Below are positions 25,626-34,388 of a stretch of DNA of 64,000 nucleotides, one piece after another. Numbering within the stretch: the first letter of the stretch is position 1; each line of letters starts with the position of its first letter. A program made the position numbers and the translations under genes. The notes under the pieces were generated by a model, which ran no database searches, was not told the origin of the DNA, and worked only from the letters and a program-made list of their open reading frames with translations. This DNA comes from Brevibacillus porteri (lineage in GTDB: Bacteria > Bacillota > Bacilli > Brevibacillales > Brevibacillaceae): positions 1-64,000 of the forward strand of contig NZ_PXZO01000003.1 in the NCBI RefSeq assembly GCF_003013475.1, in the 5' to 3' direction.

Positions 25626-26678
25626 ATGAAGATAAGGCACATCGGGAAAATGACGGCCGTGCTGGGGGTTAGCGCAGTGCTTTTGTCGGGCTGCGGTCTC
25701 TTTGGCCCGGAAAAGGAAACGATTCGTATTGATGCACCACCACAGTCAGAGGTATCAGTTGATTTGCCAAACGGCACGCCGACCCCGGATGCTGCAAAAG
25801 AAGGTGCACAACCGGTCGTTCAGGAGACTGGAGAGAGAATGGTGTATTTGCAGGATGCTAACGGATACATCGTTCCTGTCTCGATGACTCTTCCGAAATC
25901 AGAAGGTCCTGCCAAACAAGTATTGAGCTACATGGTAAAAGGTGGTCCGGTAGAGAGTATGCTCCAGGGTGGCTTCTCCGCTGTCTTGCCGAAAGGGACA
26001 GAAGTAAAAGGACTTGTCATCAAAAATGGCGTAGCGACTGTCGATTTTTCCAAAGACTTTAAAACGTACGAGGAAAAAGACGAGAAGAAAATTGTCGATG
26101 CAGTCACCCGGGCGTTGACGGAATTTAGCAACGTCAAGACTGTGCAAATTTGGGTGAACGGAACACCGTTGACGGAAATGCCAGCAGCCAAAACACCGAT
26201 AACGCTATTAGACCGGAATCAAGGAGTCAATCTCGAATTGGGCGATGGGGCGGTACCAGGAGATACCTCCAGCATAACGGTTTATTTCCAAGGACAGCTG
26301 GATGATACACGTACGTATTATGTCCCAGTCACTCGTCTGGTTCCTGAAACGGCTGACATCGCCAAGGCAACCGTTGAAGAGTTGATCAAAGGACCGAAAC
26401 AAGGGTCTCAGCTCTTTAGTTCCTTGCTGCGTACGACACGTGTTCTGGATGTGAAGCAGGAAAAAGAGTTGGTGACAGTCAATTTGAGCAGTGACATCCT
26501 CAAGTATGACGATGGTAAGGAAGCGAGTCCAGAAGCTCTGCAATCGCTGGTCTTGTCATTGACAGAAACGACAGGAGCCAAGCAAGTGCAGCTGCTGGTG
26601 GAAGGAAAACCGCTAGCCAGTGGTGAGTTCACCAAGCCAGTGAGCCGTCCAGTTCAACTCAATCCCATACAGCTGTAA
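25626..26678 (+). CDS. gerM: Spore germination lipoprotein GerM
   Basis: From the ATG at 25626 (after GGAGGAGG) the product has 350 residues: a lipoprotein signal with lipobox LLSGC (Cys23), then two GerMN domains (about 85-195 and 220-330) with repeated motifs VIKNGVATVDFSKDF and VNLSSDILKYD. GerM is needed for proper cortex formation and germination in Bacillus. It lies next to murI and rph in the conserved Bacillales order. The upstream extension of the frame lacks a ribosome binding site and would hide the signal peptide. Confidence 0.88.
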   Translation: MKIRHIGKMTAVLGVSAVLLSGCGLFGPEKETIRIDAPPQSEVSVDLPNGTPTPDAAKEGAQPVVQETGERMVYLQDANGYIVPVSMTLPKSEGPAKQVLSYMVKGGPVESMLQGGFSAVLPKGTEVKGLVIKNGVATVDFSKDFKTYEEKDEKKIVDAVTRALTEFSNVKTVQIWVNGTPLTEMPAAKTPITLLDRNQGVNLELGDGAVPGDTSSITVYFQGQLDDTRTYYVPVTRLVPETADIAKATVEELIKGPKQGSQLFSSLLRTTRVLDVKQEKELVTVNLSSDILKYDDGKEASPEALQSLVLSLTETTGAKQVQLLVEGKPLASGEFTKPVSRPVQLNPIQL

Positions 26679-26686
26679 GGAACGAG

Positions 26687-26716
26687 CCACGCCCGTATTA
26701 ACGAGCGTGGTTTTTG
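26687..26716 (+). terminator. Terminator after gerM
   Basis: CCACGC and GCGTGG form the stem, followed by five T residues. Confidence 0.8.
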
Positions 26717-26865
26717 TTCGCCACTTGCTTGCTGTCACCAGCGCTTACAGTCCTCCAGCCGCCAAGGAGCAACTGATGTCTGCTTGAAATTTTTATTCAA
26801 GAATATTTGCAATTAACGTAAATAAGGAAGAGGCGTTTGTGCAGTGGCAGATCGTTTCCCGCCTC

Positions 26866-26874
26866 TGGTATAAT
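26866..26874 (+). promoter_or_regulatory. Extended -10 promoter of the rph-rdgB-yfcE unit
   Basis: TG-G-TATAAT is a consensus -10 with extended TG element, 39 bases before the rph start; the -35 box is weak. Confidence 0.6.
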
Positions 26875-26912
26875 GAGCGGAGTGTAACAAAGTGATTTAG
26901 GAGGAACTTGGA

Positions 26913-27674
26913 ATGAGAGTGGATGGCCGTGCCCATGATCAATTGCGTCCTGTAACCATTACGCGCAATTACATTAAACACGCAGAAGGATCGTGCCTAA
27001 TTGAAGTCGGAGACACAAAGGTGATTTGTACGGCGACTTTGGAGGACCGGGTGCCGCCTTTTATGCGTGGTGGCGGGAAGGGCTGGATCACAGCCGAGTA
27101 TTCCATGCTTCCCCGAGCAACAGCGACCCGCAACGCGCGTGAGTCGTCCAAAGGAAAAGTCGGTGGACGAACAATGGAGATTCAGCGTCTGATTGGACGT
27201 GCTCTGCGCTCCGTTGTGAACCTTGAAGCAATGGGTGAACGCACTATTTGGCTGGATTGCGATGTCATTCAGGCTGACGGAGGTACGCGGACAGCTTCGA
27301 TTACCGGAGCCTTCGTGGCAATGGTAGACGCGATGCAAAAGCTGGTGGATAGTGGCACCTGGAAGCAGCTGCCGCTCAATGACTTCCTGGCAGCGACCTC
27401 AGTAGGGGTAGTCGGCGAGGAAGCAGTGCTCGATCTCAACTACAAAGAAGATTCTACAGCGATTGTCGACATGAATGTCGTCATGACGGGAAAAGGAAAG
27501 TTTGTCGAGCTGCAAGGAACAGGGGAGGATGCTCCGTTTTCGCCTGAACAGCTACAAGAAATGATTGCCCTTGCAAAAGTCGGCATTGACAACTTGATTA
27601 ACAGTCAAAAAGAGGCGCTCGCTGATGTTTCGCTCTCTTTTGCACAATCAGTAGCGGAGGAAAGTCATGCCTAA
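26913..27674 (+). CDS. rph: Ribonuclease PH
   Basis: The 253-residue enzyme trims tRNA 3' ends by phosphorolysis. It has the RNase PH core: [40 protein letters not shown] and [14 protein letters not shown]. The ATG follows AGGAGGAAC. It overlaps rdgB by eight bases (27667-27674). Length and neighbours are as in B. subtilis. Confidence 0.95.
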   Translation: MRVDGRAHDQLRPVTITRNYIKHAEGSCLIEVGDTKVICTATLEDRVPPFMRGGGKGWITAEYSMLPRATATRNARESSKGKVGGRTMEIQRLIGRALRSVVNLEAMGERTIWLDCDVIQADGGTRTASITGAFVAMVDAMQKLVDSGTWKQLPLNDFLAATSVGVVGEEAVLDLNYKEDSTAIVDMNVVMTGKGKFVELQGTGEDAPFSPEQLQEMIALAKVGIDNLINSQKEALADVSLSFAQSVAEESHA

Positions 27675-28260
27675 TCGAAAAAAAGTCGTTCTTGCAACAC
27701 GTAACCAAGGAAAAGTGAAAGAATTCAACAGGCTGTTCGCAGATGCTGGCTGGGAAGGAATTAGCCTCGCTGAATTTGACGGTGTGCCCGAGGTAGTAGA
27801 AGACAAGGACACCTTCGAAGGAAACGCGCTGAAAAAAGCAATCGAAATCTCTACATACTTGAAAATGCCAGCCCTCGGTGACGATTCTGGTCTGGAAGTA
27901 GATGCGCTGGAAGGACGCCCAGGGGTTTACTCCGCACGCTTTGCCGGGGAAGAGGCAACAGACGAGCAGAATTGGCGTAAATTGTTGAAAGAGCTGGAAG
28001 AGGTGTCGACAGAGGAACGCACAGCTCGCTTTCGTTGTACGTTGGCGTTGGTGATTCCTGGCGAGGAGCCAATCATTGCCACTGGTGCTTGTGAGGGTGT
28101 GATCGCGCGTGAGCCAAAAGGGACAAACGGCTTCGGATACGATCCGGTATTCTACATTCCATCGATGGACAAAATGATGGCTGAACTCATGCCAGAAGAA
28201 AAGAACCAGATCAGCCACCGCGCTCGTGCCATGCAGCAACTGCTTGAAAACATCAAGTAG
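27667..28260 (+). CDS. rdgB: dITP/XTP pyrophosphatase, RdgB/HAM1 family
   Basis: The 197-residue protein hydrolyses ITP, dITP and XTP to keep non-canonical purines out of nucleic acids. It has the substrate loop [11 protein letters not shown] at the N-terminus, [21 protein letters not shown] with the metal-binding acids (about 70-90), and [12 protein letters not shown] (about 155-166). It begins within the end of rph behind CGGAGGAAAG. Confidence 0.93.
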   Translation: MPNRKKVVLATRNQGKVKEFNRLFADAGWEGISLAEFDGVPEVVEDKDTFEGNALKKAIEISTYLKMPALGDDSGLEVDALEGRPGVYSARFAGEEATDEQNWRKLLKELEEVSTEERTARFRCTLALVIPGEEPIIATGACEGVIAREPKGTNGFGYDPVFYIPSMDKMMAELMPEEKNQISHRARAMQQLLENIK

Positions 28261-28290
28261 ACAAGAGAGAAAACAGGAGAGTGAGGCGTG

Positions 28291-28830
28291 ATGGGAATTC
28301 TCATCATGAGCGATAGCCACGGCTTGGTTCGGGAAGTCAGCCAGGTCGTCAACCGACATCATGTCGAAAAAATTTTGCATTGTGGCGATTTTTGTGTCGA
28401 CCATAAGCGCGATCCGTTTTCCAACATGACGCTTGTCCGAGGCAATTGCGATTCGACACAAGAGGTGCCGACTGAGCAAGAGACCGAATGGCGCGACCTT
28501 CACATCCTGCAAACGCACGGGCATCTTTTCGGAGTGAAAGGCTCTCTTCTGCGCCTTCATTATCGTGCAGAAGAGGTAGGAGCAAATGTAGTTGTATTCG
28601 GTCACTCTCATGTACCTGTCTGTGGCGTCGAGAGAGACATCTTGTTTCTGAATCCGGGCAGCTTGCAAATGCCGCGAGGTTTTCACGTACCGACATATGC
28701 TCTTTTAGAAGAGACAGGAACGAGTCCGACAGATGTTTACATATCCGTGGCGTTTTATGATCATTTAGGCAACCCGGTTCCACAATTGGGAGGGAACTAT
28801 TCTGTTCGTCGACCAATGAGGTCTTCTTGA
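28291..28830 (+). CDS. yfcE: Metallophosphoesterase, YfcE/MJ0936 family
   Basis: The 179-residue protein has the calcineurin-like two-metal motifs MSDSHG (about 6-11), HCGDF (about 35), GNCD (about 55), QTHGHLFG (about 80) and FGHSHVPVC (about 108). Relatives hydrolyse phosphodiesters; the true substrate is unknown. It follows rdgB as B. subtilis ysnB does. ATG at 28291 is preferred over the preceding GTG because of the spacing to GAGTGAGG. Confidence 0.88.
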   Translation: MGILIMSDSHGLVREVSQVVNRHHVEKILHCGDFCVDHKRDPFSNMTLVRGNCDSTQEVPTEQETEWRDLHILQTHGHLFGVKGSLLRLHYRAEEVGANVVVFGHSHVPVCGVERDILFLNPGSLQMPRGFHVPTYALLEETGTSPTDVYISVAFYDHLGNPVPQLGGNYSVRRPMRSS

Positions 28831-28854
28831 AAACTAAAAGATTTGTGCTATACT
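28827..28854 (+). promoter_or_regulatory. Sigma-A promoter of tig
   Basis: TTGAAA (28827-28832) and TATACT (28849-28854) are 16 bases apart and overlap the end of yfcE. The tig start lies about 95 bases downstream of the expected transcript start. Confidence 0.65.
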
Positions 28855-28955
28855 AGAATGGTTATAATGGCTAGAATATTATCATCCGAGCCTGCGAAGA
28901 TACCATGGCGCGGCTGGCGATGTTCTGTTGATTCGATTTAGGAGGGGAAGTTTAC

Positions 28956-30248
28956 GTGGCAGCAAATTGGGAAAAGGTAGAGAATAACCAGGGAGTCCTG
29001 ACGATTGAAGTAGATGCTACGCAAGTAGACGCAGCATTGGATCAAGCGTTTAAAAAAGTGGTTCAAAAAGTTCAAGTTCCAGGATTCCGTAAAGGAAAAG
29101 TACCACGCAAAATGTTCGAATCCCGTTTTGGTGTAGAATCTCTGTACCAAGACGCTCTTGACATTCTGCTTCCAACTGCATACGGACAAGCTGTTCGTGA
29201 AGCTGGTATCGAACCAGTAGATCGTCCAGAAGTAGACGTTACGCAAATGGAACAAGGGAAAAACCTGATCTTCAAAGCGACTGTAACTGTGAAGCCTGAA
29301 GTGAAGCTGGGCGACTACAAAGGTCTGTCCATCGAAGATAAAGACTTCTCTGTAACTGAAGAGAGCGTTGACGCTGAACTGAAGCGTATGCAAGAGCGTC
29401 ATGCTGAGCTCGTAGCAGTAGAAGAAGGCGCAGCACAAACAGGCGATATCGCTGTAATCGATTTCGAAGGCTTCCAAGACGGAGTAGCTTTTGAAGGCGG
29501 TAAAGCGGAAGATTACTCTCTGGAACTGGGTTCCGGTACTTTCATCGCAGGGTTCGAAGAGCAACTGGCTGGCTTGAACATCGGCGAAGAAAAAGAAATT
29601 ACCGTAACTTTCCCTGAAGAGTACCACTCTCCTAACCTCGCTGGTAAAGAAGCGGTATTCCAAGTGAAGCTGAACAGCCTGAAGCGCAAAAACCTGCCTG
29701 CTTTGGATGATGAGTTTGCCAAAGACGTGAGCGAGTTCGACACGCTGGAAGAGCTGAAAGCAGACACCAAGAAAAAACTCGAAGAAAAAACAGCGCAAGA
29801 AAAAGATCAATATGTTCGTGAGCAACTCGTTCTGAAAGCAGCTGAAAACGCTGAGATCGATTTGCCAGCAGTAATGGTTGAGCATGAATTGGATCAAATG
29901 GTAAATGAATTTGGTCAACGTCTGCAATACCAAGGCATGACGCTGGAACTGTACTACCAGTTCTCTGGCATGGATGAGAGCCAACTGCGTGATCAATTGC
30001 GTGCAGACGCAACATCCCGCGTTCGCACTTCCTTGACTTTGGAAGCAATCGGCAAAGCAGAAAACATCGAAGCAACAGAAGAAGATGTAACTGCAGAACT
30101 CGAGAAACTGGCTGGCGTATACGGCCGCCCAGCAGACGAGTTGCGCAAAATCTTCTCCGCACAAGATGGCATGGCTGCTCTGTACCGCGATGTGCAAACT
30201 CGCAAAACAGTAGATTTGCTGGTTGCAGAAAGCAAAGTAACAGCATAA
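28956..30248 (+). CDS. tig: Trigger factor, ribosome-associated chaperone
   Basis: The 430-residue protein has the three trigger factor parts: the ribosome-binding domain with signature [15 protein letters not shown] (about 41-55), the FKBP-type isomerase domain (about 150-240, [20 protein letters not shown]) and the helical C-terminal chaperone arms (to [14 protein letters not shown]). It binds nascent chains at the ribosome exit. The GTG start follows AGGAGGGG. Codon use is strongly biased, as expected for a highly expressed gene. Confidence 0.96.
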   Translation: MAANWEKVENNQGVLTIEVDATQVDAALDQAFKKVVQKVQVPGFRKGKVPRKMFESRFGVESLYQDALDILLPTAYGQAVREAGIEPVDRPEVDVTQMEQGKNLIFKATVTVKPEVKLGDYKGLSIEDKDFSVTEESVDAELKRMQERHAELVAVEEGAAQTGDIAVIDFEGFQDGVAFEGGKAEDYSLELGSGTFIAGFEEQLAGLNIGEEKEITVTFPEEYHSPNLAGKEAVFQVKLNSLKRKNLPALDDEFAKDVSEFDTLEELKADTKKKLEEKTAQEKDQYVREQLVLKAAENAEIDLPAVMVEHELDQMVNEFGQRLQYQGMTLELYYQFSGMDESQLRDQLRADATSRVRTSLTLEAIGKAENIEATEEDVTAELEKLAGVYGRPADELRKIFSAQDGMAALYRDVQTRKTVDLLVAESKVTA

Positions 30249-30311
30249 GCTTAGAAGAACGCATGATTGGTCAGTGGGCAGGCTAACCCTGAGCGCTGGC
30301 TGTCAAGACCA

Positions 30312-30341
30312 CAAGGCACGAGTGTATCGTGCCTTGTTTTT
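30312..30341 (+). terminator. Terminator between tig and clpP
   Basis: CAAGGCACG and CGTGCCTTG form a perfect 9-bp stem followed by five T residues. Confidence 0.88.
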
Positions 30342-30380
30342 CCACCATTGACTTTTTTCGGCAAAGGAGGAAAATACATA

Positions 30381-30962
30381 ATGTTAATCCCTATGGTCAT
30401 CGAGCAAACAAGCAGGGGCGAGCGCTCCTATGATATTTACTCGCGCCTCCTGAAAGACCGGATTATTCTCTTGGGCACCGAGATTGATGATGAAATCGCC
30501 AATCTTGTTGTTGCTCAGTTGCTTTTCTTGCAGGCAGAAGATCCGGACAAAGACATATCGCTATACATAAACTCTCCAGGTGGTTCTGTTACAGCAGGAA
30601 TGGCCATCTATGACACCATGCAGTACATCAAACCGGATGTGTCCACGATTTGTGTGGGCATGGCTGCCAGCATGGGTGCTTTCCTGTTGGCTGCTGGTGC
30701 AAAAGGCAAGCGCTTCGCTCTGCCAAATGCCGAAGTAATGATTCACCAACCGCTTGGTGGTGTGCGTGGGCAAGCAGAAGACATCCGCATTCATGCGGAA
30801 TGGATTATGAAAACGAAGCGCCAGCTAAATGAGATTTTGTCTGAGCGGACAGGTCAGCCTTATGAACGCGTAGAGCAAGATACAGATCGCGATAATTTCA
30901 TGAGCGCAGAAGAAGCAAAGGCCTACGGATTGATTGACTCTATTATCGAACGCAAAAACTGA
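30381..30962 (+). CDS. clpP: ATP-dependent Clp protease proteolytic subunit
   Basis: The 193-residue serine protease has the catalytic triad Ser97 ([11 protein letters not shown]), His122 (MIHQPLGG) and Asp171 (DTDRDNF). It forms the tetradecameric chamber fed by ClpX, encoded next. The ATG at 30381 follows AAAGGAGG; an open frame further upstream crosses the terminator and is not coding. clpP lies between tig and clpX, as in Gram-negatives and many Paenibacillaceae, and unlike B. subtilis, where it is elsewhere. Confidence 0.96.
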   Translation: MLIPMVIEQTSRGERSYDIYSRLLKDRIILLGTEIDDEIANLVVAQLLFLQAEDPDKDISLYINSPGGSVTAGMAIYDTMQYIKPDVSTICVGMAASMGAFLLAAGAKGKRFALPNAEVMIHQPLGGVRGQAEDIRIHAEWIMKTKRQLNEILSERTGQPYERVEQDTDRDNFMSAEEAKAYGLIDSIIERKN

Positions 30963-30982
30963 CCCGTTGTGAGGTGAAGCGC

Positions 30983-32248
30983 ATGTTTAAGTTTAACGAC
31001 GACAAAGGCCAACTGAAGTGTTCCTTCTGCGGCAAGTCCCAGGAACAGGTGCGCAAGCTGGTAGCTGGTCCTGGTGTTTACATTTGTGACGAATGTATCG
31101 AACTGTGCAATGAAATTGTACAGGAAGAACTGGGCACTGAAGAAGAAATCGATATGAAAGAAATTCCAAAGCCAGTGGAAATTCGCAAAATCTTGGACGA
31201 CTATGTCATCGGTCAAGATATGGCGAAGAAGTCCTTGTCTGTAGCGGTGTACAACCACTACAAACGGATTAATTCCGGGGCGAAGATCGAGGATGTGGAA
31301 CTGCAAAAATCCAACATCATGCTGATCGGTCCGACTGGTAGCGGAAAAACGTTGCTCGCGCAAACATTGGCGCGCATTCTGAATGTACCTTTCGCGATTG
31401 CGGACGCAACTTCTCTGACAGAGGCAGGCTATGTGGGTGAAGATGTTGAAAACATCTTGCTCAAGCTCATCCAGGCTGCTGACTATGATGTTGAGAAGGC
31501 TGAAAAAGGAATCATTTACATCGACGAGATTGATAAGGTAGCCCGCAAATCGGAAAACCCATCCATCACGCGTGATGTATCTGGTGAAGGCGTTCAGCAA
31601 GCGCTTTTGAAAATTTTGGAGGGGACCGTTGCGAGTGTGCCACCACAAGGCGGACGCAAGCATCCTCACCAAGAGTTCATCCAAATCGACACGTCGAACA
31701 TTTTGTTCATCTGCGGCGGTGCATTTGATGGCGTCGAGCAGATTATCAAGCGTCGTTTGGGTAAAAAAGTCATCGGTTTCGGTGCAGACTTCGGCGATGG
31801 CGTAAAAGGCGATCTGAAAGCCGGAGAATACCTGAAATACATTTTGCCGGAAGACCTGCTGAAATTTGGTCTGATTCCGGAGTTCGTCGGTCGTTTGCCA
31901 GTGCTGGCTACCTTGGAGCCGCTGGATGAGGAGACGCTCGTGCGTATCCTGACAGAGCCGAAAAACTCTTTGGTGAAACAGTACCAAAAACTGCTGAGTC
32001 TCGACGGTGTTGAGCTGGAGTTCGATAACGGTGCGCTCATGCAAATCGCGAAAGAAGCGATTAAGCGCAACACTGGTGCGCGCGGCCTGCGTGCGATTAT
32101 CGAACAAATCATGCTCGATATGATGTATGAGCTTCCTTCCAGAGAAGACGTCAACAAGTGCGTGATTACCGAAGAAACGGTACGCGACAAAGTGAAGCCG
32201 CAATTGTTGACCAAAGAAGGCCAGGAATTGCACGAAGAAACAGCATAA
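30983..32248 (+). CDS. clpX: ATP-dependent Clp protease ATP-binding subunit ClpX
   Basis: The 421-residue AAA+ unfoldase has an N-terminal zinc-binding domain (Cys13, 16, 35 and 38), Walker A GPTGSGKT (about 118), Walker [10 protein letters not shown], the ClpP-contact region around GFGAD and sensor 2 [10 protein letters not shown]. It recognises tagged or specific substrates and feeds them to ClpP. ATG at 30983 follows GAGGTGA; the GTG at 30974 is inside that site. Confidence 0.96.
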   Translation: MFKFNDDKGQLKCSFCGKSQEQVRKLVAGPGVYICDECIELCNEIVQEELGTEEEIDMKEIPKPVEIRKILDDYVIGQDMAKKSLSVAVYNHYKRINSGAKIEDVELQKSNIMLIGPTGSGKTLLAQTLARILNVPFAIADATSLTEAGYVGEDVENILLKLIQAADYDVEKAEKGIIYIDEIDKVARKSENPSITRDVSGEGVQQALLKILEGTVASVPPQGGRKHPHQEFIQIDTSNILFICGGAFDGVEQIIKRRLGKKVIGFGADFGDGVKGDLKAGEYLKYILPEDLLKFGLIPEFVGRLPVLATLEPLDEETLVRILTEPKNSLVKQYQKLLSLDGVELEFDNGALMQIAKEAIKRNTGARGLRAIIEQIMLDMMYELPSREDVNKCVITEETVRDKVKPQLLTKEGQELHEETA

Positions 32249-32262
32249 GTATTGTCTACACA

Positions 32263-32294
32263 AACCATCTCGTTATAAGCGAGGTGGTTTTTTT
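32263..32294 (+). terminator. Terminator after clpX
   Basis: AACCATCTCG pairs with CGAGGTGGTT (one G-U) and is followed by seven T residues. Confidence 0.88.
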
Positions 32295-32444
32295 GTTGTT
32301 GGTTTACGTCTACGCTTGCGGGGCAATACTACTTGATATCGTTCAAGAGAAGCTTTACATATGCACAAAACGGTCATGAACGTGTCCCCTCTCTTTGGGG
32401 GACAAAAGTTGACCGCAAGCGAAGACGCATGGGAGGGACTGCAT

Positions 32445-34142
32445 ATGGACTATACGACATTGGTCATTGCTGTCATTGAAGTGGTTGTTGGGATCGTGAT
32501 CGGCACCTACTTTTGGAACTTGCTGCGAGCGCAGAGAAACACGAAAACCTCAACCGAAAAGGAATCGCGCAAGGATCTTGATTCCATTCGTAAAATGAGA
32601 ATGGTTGCATTGACTGAGCCTCTGTCAGAGAGAACAAGACCAGCGACTTTGGAAGAAATTGTAGGACAAGAAGATGGGCTTCGTGCGTTGCGTGCTGCTT
32701 TGTGTGGTCCCAACCCACAGCATGTCATTATTTATGGACCGCCTGGTGTAGGCAAGACCGCAGCGGCTAGGGTCGTGCTGGAAGAAGCGAAGAAAAATCA
32801 GCTATCGCCGTTTTCTTCTGATGCCAAGTTTATTGAAATCGATGCGACGATTGCTCGTTTTGATGAGCGCGGGATTGCTGACCCGTTAATTGGCTCTGTA
32901 CATGATCCTATTTATCAAGGGGCAGGCTCGCTTGGGCAGGCGGGAATTCCGCAGCCAAAGCCAGGCGCTGTGACGAAAGCGCACGGTGGCATGCTTTTTC
33001 TTGATGAAATAGGGGAACTTCATCCTGTGCAGATGAATAAGTTACTAAAGGTTCTTGAAGACCGTAAAGTCATGCTAGAGAGTGCTTACTACAGCGAGGA
33101 AAATAACCAAATTCCTTCGCATATTCATGACGTTTTCAAATATGGTTTGCCGGCCGACTTCCGCCTTGTTGGAGCGACGACAAGGCTACCAGAAGAACTG
33201 CCTGCTGCGCTTCGTTCCCGTTGCCTGGAAATCTTTTTCCGCCCATTGAAGGCTGGAGAAATTGGGAGTATCGTGCGTACGGCCGTGCCTAAAATGAATA
33301 TGAATATGGAAGATGGTGCTGTTTCCGTGATCGAGCGCTACGCGACCAATGGGCGTGAAGCGATCAATACACTGCAAATCGCTGCGGGAATTGCCTTGAC
33401 GGAAGACCGCAATGACATCCAGGCTGCCGATGTGGAATGGGTGATGCACAGCAGTCAAAAATCGCCTCGCCCAGAAAAGCAGGTGCATGATACACCGCAG
33501 GTCGGATTGGTCAACGGTCTTGCTGTGTACGGTCCGAACATGGGCAGTGTGATGGAGCTGGAAGTGACTGCTTCTCCCACCGCTGTTCCTGGTCAAGGTC
33601 GAATGGCGATGACAGGAATGGCTGAGGAAGAGGAGATGGGCAGCCGTAGCCGGACGATCCGCCGGAAGTCGATGGCAAAAGGATCGATCGAAAACGTTTT
33701 GACTGTCCTGAACAGAATGGGCGTCCGCCCGTATGATTACGATCTGCATATCAATTTTCCGGGAGGCATCCCTGTTGATGGGCCTTCTGCGGGCATTACC
33801 ATTGCTACTGCGATCTACTCGGCGATTTTTAATCAGCCTGTCGATAATTTACTGGCCATGACTGGCGAAATCAGTATTCATGGGAAGGTAAAGCCAGTTG
33901 GAGGTGTAGTTGCGAAGGTAGAGGCCGCCAAACAAGCGGGAGCGACCAGAGTCCTCATTCCACAGGAAAACTGGCAAAGCATTTTTGCAGACATGAAAGG
34001 GATCGAGATCATACCAGTATCAACTGTCACAGAGGTAATTGAGCTAGCTGTACCGCAAGCTACTATGCAAGAAGAAGAGGCGACGGGATTTACTTTGCAA
34101 ATTCCGGCAGAGGATCTCGCTTCCTCTCCGCTATCCCTGTAA
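32445..34142 (+). CDS. lonB: LonB, membrane-linked Lon-like ATP-dependent protease
   Basis: The 565-residue protein begins with a transmembrane helix (LVIAVIEVVVGIVIGTYFW), then an AAA+ domain with Walker [11 protein letters not shown] (about 96) and Walker B GMLFLDEIGE, and a C-terminal Lon protease domain with the catalytic Ser in [12 protein letters not shown] and Lys in GGVVAKVEAAKQAG. This matches LonB, which in Bacillus is made in the forespore. ATG at 32445 follows GGGAGGGA. The upstream open frame lacks a site. It precedes lonA, as in B. subtilis. Confidence 0.92.
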   Translation: MDYTTLVIAVIEVVVGIVIGTYFWNLLRAQRNTKTSTEKESRKDLDSIRKMRMVALTEPLSERTRPATLEEIVGQEDGLRALRAALCGPNPQHVIIYGPPGVGKTAAARVVLEEAKKNQLSPFSSDAKFIEIDATIARFDERGIADPLIGSVHDPIYQGAGSLGQAGIPQPKPGAVTKAHGGMLFLDEIGELHPVQMNKLLKVLEDRKVMLESAYYSEENNQIPSHIHDVFKYGLPADFRLVGATTRLPEELPAALRSRCLEIFFRPLKAGEIGSIVRTAVPKMNMNMEDGAVSVIERYATNGREAINTLQIAAGIALTEDRNDIQAADVEWVMHSSQKSPRPEKQVHDTPQVGLVNGLAVYGPNMGSVMELEVTASPTAVPGQGRMAMTGMAEEEEMGSRSRTIRRKSMAKGSIENVLTVLNRMGVRPYDYDLHINFPGGIPVDGPSAGITIATAIYSAIFNQPVDNLLAMTGEISIHGKVKPVGGVVAKVEAAKQAGATRVLIPQENWQSIFADMKGIEIIPVSTVTEVIELAVPQATMQEEEATGFTLQIPAEDLASSPLSL

Positions 34143-34163
34143 CAGTCGGGTATGCTCGCAGAT

Positions 34164-34192
34164 TAGACATCGGATTGTGTTTGCGCTACAAT
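34164..34192 (+). promoter_or_regulatory. Sigma-A promoter of lonA leader
   Basis: TAGACA (34164-34169) and TACAAT (34187-34192) are each 5/6 to consensus and separated by exactly 17 bases. The transcript would have a leader of about 190 bases before lonA. Confidence 0.65.
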
Positions 34193-34198
34193 GGAAAA

Positions 34199-34380
34199 AA
34201 GCTTCTGCTTGCAAAGAGCCTGAGGCCTTGCCCGGCCTGAAACGAGCTCCACGAAAAATGATTGCGAGATCTTTTTTGTCTCGTTTTTTGGGGCCGGGCG
34301 GGCGTTTGAAAAACGGCTTTGAGGGCCGTTTTTGTCTGTTATAAGGCTCTTTGTAAGAGGGTAGATCAACAAGGAGAGGT
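34199..34380 (+). promoter_or_regulatory. Structured lonA leader RNA with internal terminator
   Basis: The leader contains a long nested hairpin: GCCCGGCC (34230-34237) pairs with GGCCGGGC (34292-34299), and inside it AAACGAG (34240-34246) pairs with CTCGTTT (34280-34286). A competing short hairpin CGAGA/TCTCG followed by TTTTTT lies at 34265-34289. A separate intrinsic terminator follows at 34309-34333. Mutually exclusive pairings plus a terminator before the ribosome binding site suggest attenuation; no known riboswitch motif is recognised. Confidence 0.5.
34309..34337 (+). terminator. Intrinsic terminator inside the lonA leader
   Basis: AAAAACGGC and GCCGTTTTT form a perfect 9-bp stem with a seven-base loop, 35 bases before the lonA Shine-Dalgarno site. 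If formed it would stop transcription before lonA. Confidence 0.7.
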
Positions 34381-34388
34381 GCATCCGC

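Noticed and set aside
28938-32263. Two frames of more than 400 codons antisense to tig and clpX
   Set aside because: They mirror the strong codon bias of these genes, have Phe/Cys/Leu-rich products without family features and no initiation sites.
34199-34380. T-box or known riboswitch before lonA
   Set aside because: No GGTGGTACCGCG-like sequence and no recognised aptamer core; the only clear T-box is before valS.
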